Positions 8,637 to 15,948 of a stretch of DNA of 48,870 nucleotides are shown here, in pieces. Made by a program: the position numbers and the translations under genes. The stretch's first letter is position 1; every line of letters begins with the position of its first letter. Source of the DNA: Marinobacter sp. (GTDB lineage Bacteria > Pseudomonadota > Gammaproteobacteria > Pseudomonadales > Oleiphilaceae); NCBI GenBank assembly GCA_014762755.1, contig JABURI010000032.1:1-48870 (forward strand), in the 5' to 3' direction. The notes beneath the pieces are model-generated. The model had not been told where the DNA came from. It did not search any database and worked only from the letters and a program-made list of their open reading frames with translations.

Positions 8637-10438
8637 GACAACTTTTCGCCGGATTGATCCTCTCACTATGCGCGGGCGCGCTTCACGCTGCCCCTGCCGT
8701 GCCGGAAGCGGGCCTGAAGGCCGAAATGGCCGGCGAGTGGGAGAGGGCGCTGACGGTCTACCAGTCCGTGCTTGAGAGTCAGCCCCAACGCGTGGATCTT
8801 TGGCTGAGGATGGCGGATATCTACCACCACCTGGAACGCCCGGAAGAGGCCCTTGATGCCCTTGAAAAGGCCGGCGAATTGGTGCCGGACAACCCGGACG
8901 TCGCCTTTCGGCTGTCCCGCACCTACGCCATGGCCGACCGCCCCGCGGACGCCCTGCAGCAATGCCAGCGCGCCTCCGAACTGGAGCCGGGCAATGTCGA
9001 CTATCTGCATACCTGCCTGAAGCAGGCCAATTGGGCACGCAATCGGCCAGCGGCGGAGCGCACTATTGAGTCGCTGCTGGCGATTTCCCCCACCGACCAC
9101 GATGCCCTGTTGAGTCGGGCCCTCTGGCACAGCTGGATGGGGGAGTATGAGCAGGCCGCCACGGCCTATGACGAGTACCTGCGCCATTACCCCGAGGACC
9201 ACGACGCCACAGTTGCCCGTATCCAGGTGCTGGGCTGGGCCGGCGACCATGACGGAGCCGAAAAGGCCCTGGTCGGGTATCGCCAACGCTTCGGAGACAC
9301 GGACGCCTATCAGCGGGCCCAAGCCCAGATATTGCTTCAACAGGGCCGGTATTACTCGGCCTCGGACCTGCTCACCCCCTTGGCCGAACGCCACCCGGAA
9401 GATTACGACATCCATTTTGCCCGGGTACTGGCCACCCGTGCTTCGGGTCAGCCTTCGGAGGCGCTGGAGAGCCTGGCGGTCATGGAGACCCGGAAGCCGG
9501 ACGAGCTTGAAACTCGCGAGCTGGCCCGGGTCACCCGTGCACCGTTGCGTTCGCTGGTGGGAATCACCGGTGACCATCAGTTTGATGCCGATGACATCCG
9601 CATTACCACCGGAAAAGTATTCGGTGAGCTCGCGCTCAGTCCCGAAACCCGGGCTCTGATGGGCTACAGTGCCCGCCGCGTGAGCACCCGTCAGGGCTCG
9701 GAATTTGTGGCCGCGGATGGCGACCGCTCCACCATGGACTATTACGGCTGGTTAGGTGTTCGCCACCAGTTGCACCGTCGAGTGGCGGTGGAAGCCCGCG
9801 TGGGCCGGGGCAACATCGAGGGTGGTGGCGATTATGGCTACTACCGGCTGGAGGGCGATTGGCACCCCCATGATGACTGGTCCCTGCAGCTCTCCCGGGA
9901 ACGCGCCCTGTATGCCTTGTCACCGCTTTCTGTGTCCCGGGAAATCGTCGAAACCGAGAACCGCCTGCGCGCCCTCTGGCACGCGGGCACGCTGTACCAG
10001 GTGGAAGGCTGGATCAGCGCCTCGGATTTCTCGGACAGCAACAGCCGGCTGGAGTTCTACCTGGCGCCCAGCCGCCGTGTCTACCAGAACGGCCCCTGGG
10101 GCGTGAACCTTGGCCTCTCCGCCCAGCGCTTCACCTTCGACAAGGACCTGGACAACGGCTACTACGACCCGGACTACTTCAACCGCTTCGCTGGCACCGC
10201 GCTGCTCTACTGGAGCCCGAACGTGGACGACTGGGTAGGCCTGCGCACCAGCCTCGGCTGGCACAAGGACGACACCTTCTCCAGCTACGAATTCGGCTCC
10301 GATGTGGAGCTCGAAGCCCTCATCGGTCGCTACCGGGACTGGCAGTTCCACGGCCGGGTCGCCTATGCCGACCGCCTGCAGGAAACCGGACGGTATTACG
10401 GCACCTCGATTCATCTCGGGGTGATTCGAAGGTTTTAA
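8633..10438 (+). CDS. TPR plus outer-membrane beta-barrel protein, PgaA/YaiO-like
   Basis: The 601-residue product begins with a signal peptide (LFAGLILSLCAGALHA) and would be exported. Residues about 25-300 are tetratricopeptide-like helical repeats; from about 305 the sequence turns into alternating aromatic/polar strands, ending in Phe (VIRRF), the usual signature of an outer-membrane barrel. This architecture is that of PgaA, the poly-N-acetylglucosamine export porin, though PgaA is larger. The ATG at 8633 has GGAGG eight bases before it and overlaps the glycosyltransferase stop by four bases (ATGA). Together with the preceding gene it suggests a polymer made at the inner membrane and passed through this barrel. 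No PgaB-type deacetylase gene is nearby. Confidence 0.8.
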   Translation: MRQLFAGLILSLCAGALHAAPAVPEAGLKAEMAGEWERALTVYQSVLESQPQRVDLWLRMADIYHHLERPEEALDALEKAGELVPDNPDVAFRLSRTYAMADRPADALQQCQRASELEPGNVDYLHTCLKQANWARNRPAAERTIESLLAISPTDHDALLSRALWHSWMGEYEQAATAYDEYLRHYPEDHDATVARIQVLGWAGDHDGAEKALVGYRQRFGDTDAYQRAQAQILLQQGRYYSASDLLTPLAERHPEDYDIHFARVLATRASGQPSEALESLAVMETRKPDELETRELARVTRAPLRSLVGITGDHQFDADDIRITTGKVFGELALSPETRALMGYSARRVSTRQGSEFVAADGDRSTMDYYGWLGVRHQLHRRVAVEARVGRGNIEGGGDYGYYRLEGDWHPHDDWSLQLSRERALYALSPLSVSREIVETENRLRALWHAGTLYQVEGWISASDFSDSNSRLEFYLAPSRRVYQNGPWGVNLGLSAQRFTFDKDLDNGYYDPDYFNRFAGTALLYWSPNVDDWVGLRTSLGWHKDDTFSSYEFGSDVELEALIGRYRDWQFHGRVAYADRLQETGRYYGTSIHLGVIRRF

Positions 10439-10669
10439 GTGCCCGGGCTCTGCACCTGACCGGATCTGCAAGCAAGCCCGCTCGAAGCTTTCGGCAGGCA
10501 GTATGTGAACGCCACCGTGAAGACTGGCATCTGATCAGCGGTGAGCAAACTCCTTGCCGAGCCAGTCGTCGGGAGATTCACCACGACAGTTCCGCTTTCA
10601 GAGCTAGACTAAGCTTAAGAAACGCCGCGGCCCATCCTGAACTGAAACGACGTGGAGACAAGGTGAGAA

Positions 10670-11143
10670 ATGAAAGCACTGACTATCCGTTGGCAACGCC
10701 TCGTTGATGAAAAGGGGAGAACATGTGACCGCTGCGCGGCTACAGAATCTGGTGTAGAGGCGGCCGTTGATAAGCTGAAGCGGGCCCTGGGAGAACTGGA
10801 TATAGACGTCGTTCTGGAAAAGAACACCGTGGATCCTGCCACATTCAACAAAGATCCTATGCAATCCAATCGTATCTGGATTGGCGACAGGTTGCTCGAA
10901 GATTGGTTGGCCGCAACAACTGGCCAAAGCCAATGCTGTTCCACATGCGGTGAGGCCGACTGCCGGACCGTGACGGTCGGCGGAAAGACCTACGAAGCAA
11001 TTCCTAGCCAACTGATCCTCAAGGCAGGACTCATGGCGGGTGCACAACTGCTCGACCCTCAATTTCCGGAGGGATACGGCCCTGCGGTATGTGCTCCGGA
11101 GGGTAAAGGTGGATGTTGCCCGCCATCTTCGGGCGCCGGGTAA
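10670..11143 (+). CDS. Cysteine-rich DUF2703 protein
   Basis: The 157-residue product matches the DUF2703 family as I recognise it, starting MKALTIRWQRLVDEKG. It has nine cysteines: a CxxC (C19, C22), a cluster CCxxCxxxxC (C89, C90, C93, C98), C141 and a C-terminal CC (C149, C150), so metal or metalloid binding is likely. The segment between reads like a thioredoxin-like fold (NRIWIGDRLLEDWL), as in related proteins, but no function is established to my knowledge. The ATG at 10670 follows an AAGGTGAG ribosome site. It has 231 bases of non-coding DNA before it and is followed, after 240 bases, by the TetR gene; nothing shows they are co-transcribed. Confidence 0.75.
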   Translation: MKALTIRWQRLVDEKGRTCDRCAATESGVEAAVDKLKRALGELDIDVVLEKNTVDPATFNKDPMQSNRIWIGDRLLEDWLAATTGQSQCCSTCGEADCRTVTVGGKTYEAIPSQLILKAGLMAGAQLLDPQFPEGYGPAVCAPEGKGGCCPPSSGAG

Positions 11144-11261
11144 GTCCAATCATAGGCCAGGCACTGTTCGCGGCCCCAACCAAGCTGGGTTCCGGCTGCC
11201 TGACAGGGTGTGGTTCAGCCTTTATCCATAATACCGGCGCCGATAAAGTTTTAGCATTTTT

Positions 11262-11381
11262 TGAACACCGTGCAAAATAAGAACAAAAATACTGGACACT
11301 GTTCAAAATAAGGTTATGATTCTGATCAGTGTCCATAAAATGATTCAAAGTATAACGGCTTCATTTTTTGAACGGTGTTCA
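11262..11381 (+). promoter_or_regulatory. Four-copy 13-bp operator array and promoter of the TetR gene
   Basis: Four copies of a 13-bp near-palindrome of the form TGnnC-N3-GnnCA lie at 11262-11274 (TGAACACCGTGCA), 11293-11305 (TGGACACTGTTCA), 11323-11335 (TGATCAGTGTCCA) and 11369-11381 (TGAACGGTGTTCA). The last is the best palindrome. The first three start 31 and 30 bp apart, about three helical turns, so they face the same side of the helix. A promoter overlaps them: -35 TGGACA (11293-11298), 16 bp, -10 TATGAT (11315-11320), with the start near the third copy. The TetR protein just downstream is the natural candidate to bind here and repress itself. Confidence 0.6.
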
Positions 11382-11383
11382 TA

Positions 11384-11986
11384 ATGGCGAGAAGAAAGGA
11401 CCATACTCCTGAAGAGCTCACTGAGCTTGTCTTGAGCCAGGTTAATCGATTTCTACAGAGCGAGCCTGCCCACCAATTGAGTCTTCGCAAGTTAGCGAAG
11501 ATGGTTGGCTATTCACCCGGTACGCTGATCAATCTGTTTGGGAGCTACTCCAGACTCATTCTGGCGGCGAACGCTCAGACCCTCGATCAGATCGCGCAAC
11601 GGCTTGGCGACAGGATGGAGCAGGATGAGTCTGCTGAAACCAGGCTTCATCGCTTTGCCGAGGCCTACCTGGCGTTTGCTCAGGAGCATCCCCACCAATG
11701 GCGGCTCCTGTTTGAGCATCACCTGGATGAGGGCGAGGAGCTACCCCAGTGGCAGTGGTCTCGTATTGATCGCCTGTTCGACATGATCGAGCAGTGCCTC
11801 TATGAGCTCAATAAAAATTCGCGGGCAGAGGACCGTCACGAAGTCTCACGGACCATATGGGCGAGTGTTCATGGCATTTGCGCATTGTCGATTGATGACA
11901 AGCTGTTTGCCCGGACAACAGTCAGCGCTGAGAGCATGATCAGCGCTCTGTTAACCCATTTCTTATCTTCATGGAAGCAGTATTAA
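11384..11986 (+). CDS. TetR-family transcriptional regulator
   Basis: The 200-residue product has a TetR-type helix-turn-helix near the N-terminus (about residues 20-55, with LSLRKLAKMVGYSPGTLINLFGS) and an all-helical C-terminal ligand domain resembling the WHG group (EHPHQWRLLFEHH). The likely start is ATG 11384; a GTG three codons earlier lies inside the last operator. The gene is 12 bases from the MFS-acyltransferase gene and is probably co-transcribed with it, so it is expected to control both through the operator array at 11262-11381. The ligand is unknown; lipid or fatty-acyl compounds are plausible given the partner. Confidence 0.88.
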   Translation: MARRKDHTPEELTELVLSQVNRFLQSEPAHQLSLRKLAKMVGYSPGTLINLFGSYSRLILAANAQTLDQIAQRLGDRMEQDESAETRLHRFAEAYLAFAQEHPHQWRLLFEHHLDEGEELPQWQWSRIDRLFDMIEQCLYELNKNSRAEDRHEVSRTIWASVHGICALSIDDKLFARTTVSAESMISALLTHFLSSWKQY

Positions 11987-11998
11987 AGGACCTATCCC

Positions 11999-13885
11999 AT
12001 GTCAGAGCAACGCTCCCAGTTCCAACTACTCAGAAGCCGCCGTTTTTTGCCTTTCTTTGCCACTCAAGCCCTTGGCGCATTCAACGATAATCTATTCAAA
12101 AACGCCCTATTGCTGTTCATTGCGTTCGGTGGTTTGGCCGCCGCTGATCAAACGGCTTTGTACACGAACCTGGCGGCGGGCTTGTTCATTTTGCCGTTTT
12201 TTCTCTTCTCGCCCCTTGCCGGTCAGATTGCGGACAGGCAGGAGAAGTCTCGGTTAATCCGCCAGATAAAAGCACTGGAAGTGGTGATCATGGTGCTGGC
12301 TGCGAGTGCGCTTTTTTGGGGTAGCTCAATGCTGTTAATGGGGCTTCTCTTCTTGATGGGCCTGCAATCAGCGCTCTTTGGACCGGTTAAGTTTGCTCTT
12401 TTGCCTCAGCATTTAAAAGACGAGGAACTGGTAGGGGGAAATGCGCTTGTTGAAATGGGCACCTTCCTGGCCATCCTGGGCGGAACCATTCTTGCCGGTG
12501 TCCTTTTTGGACTGGAGCAGGCCAAGCCATGGATTGCTTCCGGGTTGGTTGTGCTCGCGGTCGGTGGTTACCTCGCCAGTCGTTTCATTCCTGAAGCCAG
12601 GCCCAATGATGCCGGGCTGGTGATTAACTGGAATCCGGTATCCGAAATTAGAAATACACTTCGTAAGGCCCGGCAATCCCGTTCAGTTTACCTTTCCATA
12701 CTGGCAATCAGTTGGTTCTGGTTCCTGGGGGCCAGCTACCTGACCCAGTTTCCCAACTTTGCCCGGGATTACCTGGGTGGGAACACCCAGATAGTGACGT
12801 TATTGCTGACCTTGTTTTCCCTGGGGGTTGCACTGGGATCACTGCTCTGTGAGCGGTTATCGGGTCACAAAATTGAGCTGGGTATTGTCCCGATTGGCTC
12901 CATTGGCATGAGCGTGTTTGGGATCGATCTGTTTTTTGCCTGTCAGCAACTCAGTGTCAGCCCGAACATGAGTGCCATGGAGTTCCTGTCGGCTTCAGAC
13001 AACTGGCGATTGATGTTCGACATCGCGATGATCAGCGCGTTCGGTGGCATTTACGTCGTGCCACTGCAAGCACTGATCCAGCATCGTAGTGACGATAAAA
13101 GCCGGGCACAGATCATCGCGGCGAATAATCTGCTGAACGCGTTTCTGATGGTGGCCAGCGCGGCTGTAAGCATTCTGTTACTGAGCGTTCTCGACATGAC
13201 ACTGCCGCAGTATTTCCTGCTGCTGGCTTCGGTGAATGTGGTCGTGGCTGCCTTTGTTTATCAGCAGGTCCCCGAGTTTGTGCTTCGGTTCTGTATCTGG
13301 ATGCTGAGTCACACCCTATACCGGGTGACTCATAAGGACCTGGAAAAGATCCCGGATGAGGGTGCGGCTGTTCTCGTATGCAATCACGTCAGCTATGTGG
13401 ATGCCTTGATTCTCGCGGGATGCCATCACCGTCCAATCCGCTTTGTCATGGATAAGAGCATCTCGGAAATGAAGGGACTCAAAACCTTCTTCAGAATGGC
13501 CAAGACCATACCGATCTGCTCGCCCAAGCAGGACGCTGAAACATATGAGATGGCCTTTAAACGAATCAAAATGGAACTCGATGAGGGGCATCTTGTGTGC
13601 ATCTTCCCGGAGGGCAAGCTGACCAAATCTGGGGAAATCGAAGAGTTCAAAGCGGGGATTGAACGCATCATCAAGGAAACTCCGGTCCCGGTTATTCCTA
13701 TGGCGCTGGAAGGCCTGTGGGGGAGCTTCTTCAGTCATAAAGGTGGCCATGCGTTGACCAAGAGGCCGAAGCGATTCTGGTCAAAGGTCCAGGTCATAGC
13801 GGGAGACGCGCTTCAACCGGAACATGTCACCGCACCAGGGTTGCAGTCCCGGGTTGAATCACTGCACCAGCAGCTCGCGTCCTGA
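11999..13885 (+). CDS. Fused MFS lysophospholipid transporter and PlsC acyltransferase
   Basis: The 628-residue product joins two enzymes of lysophospholipid recycling. Residues 1-430 form a 12-helix major-facilitator transporter like LplT, with GAFNDNLFKNAL near the N-terminus. Residues about 440-628 are a PlsC-type acyltransferase: the HX4D catalytic box is NHVSYVD and the substrate-binding motif is FPEGKLTKSG. In many bacteria the same fusion goes on with an AMP-binding acyl-ACP synthetase domain as in Aas; that third part is absent and the gene ends cleanly. The likely role is to take lysophospholipid across the inner membrane and re-acylate it, with acyl donor activated elsewhere. It follows the TetR gene by 12 bases. 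Confidence 0.87.
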   Translation: MSEQRSQFQLLRSRRFLPFFATQALGAFNDNLFKNALLLFIAFGGLAAADQTALYTNLAAGLFILPFFLFSPLAGQIADRQEKSRLIRQIKALEVVIMVLAASALFWGSSMLLMGLLFLMGLQSALFGPVKFALLPQHLKDEELVGGNALVEMGTFLAILGGTILAGVLFGLEQAKPWIASGLVVLAVGGYLASRFIPEARPNDAGLVINWNPVSEIRNTLRKARQSRSVYLSILAISWFWFLGASYLTQFPNFARDYLGGNTQIVTLLLTLFSLGVALGSLLCERLSGHKIELGIVPIGSIGMSVFGIDLFFACQQLSVSPNMSAMEFLSASDNWRLMFDIAMISAFGGIYVVPLQALIQHRSDDKSRAQIIAANNLLNAFLMVASAAVSILLLSVLDMTLPQYFLLLASVNVVVAAFVYQQVPEFVLRFCIWMLSHTLYRVTHKDLEKIPDEGAAVLVCNHVSYVDALILAGCHHRPIRFVMDKSISEMKGLKTFFRMAKTIPICSPKQDAETYEMAFKRIKMELDEGHLVCIFPEGKLTKSGEIEEFKAGIERIIKETPVPVIPMALEGLWGSFFSHKGGHALTKRPKRFWSKVQVIAGDALQPEHVTAPGLQSRVESLHQQLAS

Positions 13886-13922
13886 TGGGGCAGGTCAGTC
13901 GCACCGCGGCTGTACTACACCG

Positions 13923-13966
13923 TTTCATGATACTGACTACAGTGGATGGAAAGTCCGTGTGGATCG
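13923..13966 (+). repeat. Left copy of an imperfect 44-bp direct repeat
   Basis: This segment matches positions 25438-25481 at 35 of 44 bases without gaps. The best conserved parts are TTTCATGA, ACTGACT, CAGTG and CGTGTG. It lies in the non-coding gap after the MFS-acyltransferase gene. The two copies have the same orientation and enclose the ATPase-flotillin block. Whether they are remnants of one mobile unit, the starts of decayed genes, or a shared control site is not known. Confidence 0.5.
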
Positions 13967-13994
13967 TACGGAACCGGCGGTAACAAGGGCAGGG

Positions 13995-14033
13995 TTATTT
14001 CCGAGAGAGCACGTTATCATTTCCCGGAAATAA
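13995..14033. other. Inverted repeat in the gap before the DUF2167 gene end
   Basis: TTATTTCCG (13995-14003) and CGGAAATAA (14025-14033) form a perfect 9-bp inverted repeat with 21 bases between. The right arm is also part of a second near-perfect palindrome, ATTTCCCGGAAAT (14019-14031). There is no T-run after it, so a terminator is not certain; a protein-binding site is equally possible. Confidence 0.35.
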
Positions 14034-14084
14034 TTCTGCCTCGCTTTATCCGCTGCCCGGCTTCAGTTGAGCTGGACAGTTCGG

Positions 14085-15008
14085 CTATTTACCTGATTTC
14101 TTTTTCTTAAACAGCTTGCCGCCAAGCGCCACTAGACCGGCAATGATGAATACGCCAAACTTTTTCAGGAATAACAGGGCACCAGCGAAAACGCCGGCTT
14201 TTGCGGCGGCTTTTCCTGCGACAAGAGCACCCAGACCATACGCTGCGACGGTATCCATCTCCGGGTTGAAGTCGCTATAGCGATGTCCCTCATTAAATTG
14301 TGCCATGCCTAACACGGTGTCTAGATTGGCCTCAATTTCTGGTAATTGATTCATGTCAGCGATGAAGTTCAGAAGCAGAACGCCCTGTCGCCCGAGCACC
14401 CGGATGTTGTAGTTCAGGATATGATCTGGATCCTCACCGAACTGGAGTTCCTGCGCCCAATAGAGCTTGTGCGATGCCTGGTTGTAGTGAGGGGCTGACG
14501 CCCACCCCACAAGGTCGATGGGGGCGTAGCCGGCTTCCACCCGTTCCGGGTTTACGTCGCGTGTATCTTCCTGCATCTGTTCAAGCAGTTCGTCGTAGTC
14601 AATGTCGGAGGCATTCTCGTCCGAAACATATCCATCTTCTTCATACTCGATGGTGACTCCCCAGGAAGCTTCATCCAGTGGTGCAAATTCCGAAGGGAAC
14701 AGCATTCCTAGCGTTTCGCCGCCGGGTGGGTTGCCCCAGGCTTCTACCAGAACCCGCTGGGTGTCTTCGGGGGAAAGATAGTAGAAGTTCTCCGGAACAT
14801 TCAGGGTAGCAACCCCATTGGGGAGGCGGATCTCTCCCCGCTGGTAGTTCAGGCTGTTTACAAATTGCTCGGCCCACTGCTGGTATTCCTGTTCTTGGTC
14901 CATCGCCTCGGTTTCGGCCGCGGCTGCCGCATCGGACTGCTCGTTGGCCAGGCTGAACTGACTGCAAATGGATAGCAAAATAGATGTAAGTAATATAACC
15001 TTTTTCAT
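14085..15008 (-). CDS. DUF2167-family membrane protein
   Basis: The product (307 residues from the preferred ATG at 15008) begins with a signal peptide or first membrane segment (KKVILLTSILLSICSQFSLA) and ends with a hydrophobic stretch (about 265-300) followed by a Lys-rich tail, so it is likely anchored in the inner membrane with its bulk in the periplasm. The body contains the aromatic and acidic sequence typical of DUF2167 (for example WGVTIEYEEDGYVSD, and LDTVLGM near the end). The function of the family is unknown. The start at 15008 has an AAGGA ribosome site; an in-frame ATG 22 codons upstream does not. It is the last of a run of minus-strand genes after the YugP-like protease. Confidence 0.8.
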   Translation of the reverse strand: MKKVILLTSILLSICSQFSLANEQSDAAAAAETEAMDQEQEYQQWAEQFVNSLNYQRGEIRLPNGVATLNVPENFYYLSPEDTQRVLVEAWGNPPGGETLGMLFPSEFAPLDEASWGVTIEYEEDGYVSDENASDIDYDELLEQMQEDTRDVNPERVEAGYAPIDLVGWASAPHYNQASHKLYWAQELQFGEDPDHILNYNIRVLGRQGVLLLNFIADMNQLPEIEANLDTVLGMAQFNEGHRYSDFNPEMDTVAAYGLGALVAGKAAAKAGVFAGALLFLKKFGVFIIAGLVALGGKLFKKKKSGK

Positions 15009-15093
15009 GGTATTTCCTTGTGGCTTGGCGAATTTCCCCTTAGAGGGAAAAGACAGACTGCGGCGGTGCATCACGCCCGACGGTTAAGCAAAA

Positions 15094-15786
15094 TCAGCGA
15101 ATGGCACTTCTCAGGATCATGAGCCATCGCCCCAGCCGCAGAATGTCCATTAATGCCGCGGCTACATAGGTGAATGCGGCTGCTCTTAGGACGCTGTTGA
15201 CTGCGTCATACTGGTGCTTCCGGATGTATTCTCCTGTCACCAGAATTGGCATGGCTTTATTGAAACTGGCATCCCATTCCATCGGCAAGATGACGAACTG
15301 GATCAGCACCGAGGCCAACATTGCCAGCACACCGATCAAAGCCGTTAGCAGAGCCACATGGGGCACTTTGAAGATGGCGACGACTAAGGGAATAGCAAAC
15401 AGGAATCCGACAGCAATCTTCTGGACTATCATGGCAGCCGGCAAATACCGTTGGCGTAACGTCGTGATTGCTTCCTCGCGATGGTATTGAATGGCATGGC
15501 CCACTTCGTGGGCCGCCACCGCGACCGCTGTAATAGAGCGGCCATCAAATACACTACGTGAAAGGCGAACGGCTTTTTCAGAAGGCGAGTAGTGATCACC
15601 TTCATCAGTCAACTCCACAACAACGTCCGAGAGTTCGAACCGGTTGATGAGATGTTGGGCGAGTTCACCGCCCGTACCGGGCATACCTGCATCTGGCGCG
15701 CCATGTTTTTTCATGACATGTCGAATCCAGAGGTGGGGCCCATAAACAAGGAGCAGAATCAGAACTGAGGTAATAACAAACAGCAT
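15094..15786 (-). CDS. YugP-type membrane zinc metallopeptidase
   Basis: The 230-residue product belongs to the Zn_peptidase_2 (YugP) family of membrane metalloproteases. The active-site motif is HEVGH (residues 93-97), preceded by the family's AVAVAA stretch. A hydrophobic N-terminal segment (2-15) and about three later ones (roughly 118-165 and 200-225) put it in the inner membrane, as expected. Its protein substrate is not known. It lies 163 bases after the large ATPase gene on the same strand; an extended -10 promoter (15818-15826) in that gap suggests it can be transcribed on its own. Confidence 0.85.
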   Translation of the reverse strand: MLFVITSVLILLLVYGPHLWIRHVMKKHGAPDAGMPGTGGELAQHLINRFELSDVVVELTDEGDHYSPSEKAVRLSRSVFDGRSITAVAVAAHEVGHAIQYHREEAITTLRQRYLPAAMIVQKIAVGFLFAIPLVVAIFKVPHVALLTALIGVLAMLASVLIQFVILPMEWDASFNKAMPILVTGEYIRKHQYDAVNSVLRAAAFTYVAAALMDILRLGRWLMILRSAIR

Positions 15787-15817
15787 ATCCTTTGCTTCAA
15801 GTAAAATATTTGTTCTG

Positions 15818-15826
15818 AGTATACCA
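15818..15826 (-). promoter_or_regulatory. Possible extended -10 promoter of the YugP-like gene
   Basis: On the minus strand the bases read TGGTATACT, a TGn extended -10 box followed by TATACT. It lies about 32 bases upstream of the ATG at 15786. No clear -35 box was found. Confidence 0.4.
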
Positions 15827-15948
15827 ACCGTATTTCTTCAAAAGGCCAATCACGTCTCAGTATTGAAGCGAGTCGAAGACAATTAATTGACAAACCTCTC
15901 AGGCCCTCAGCATCGCGCAATAGGTCAGCGAATTACCCAGACGGGACA

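Noticed and set aside
7200-9038. Long minus-strand open frame of 612 codons.
   Set aside because: It is antisense to the glycosyltransferase and TPR-barrel genes, with the low-complexity look of GC-rich shadow frames.
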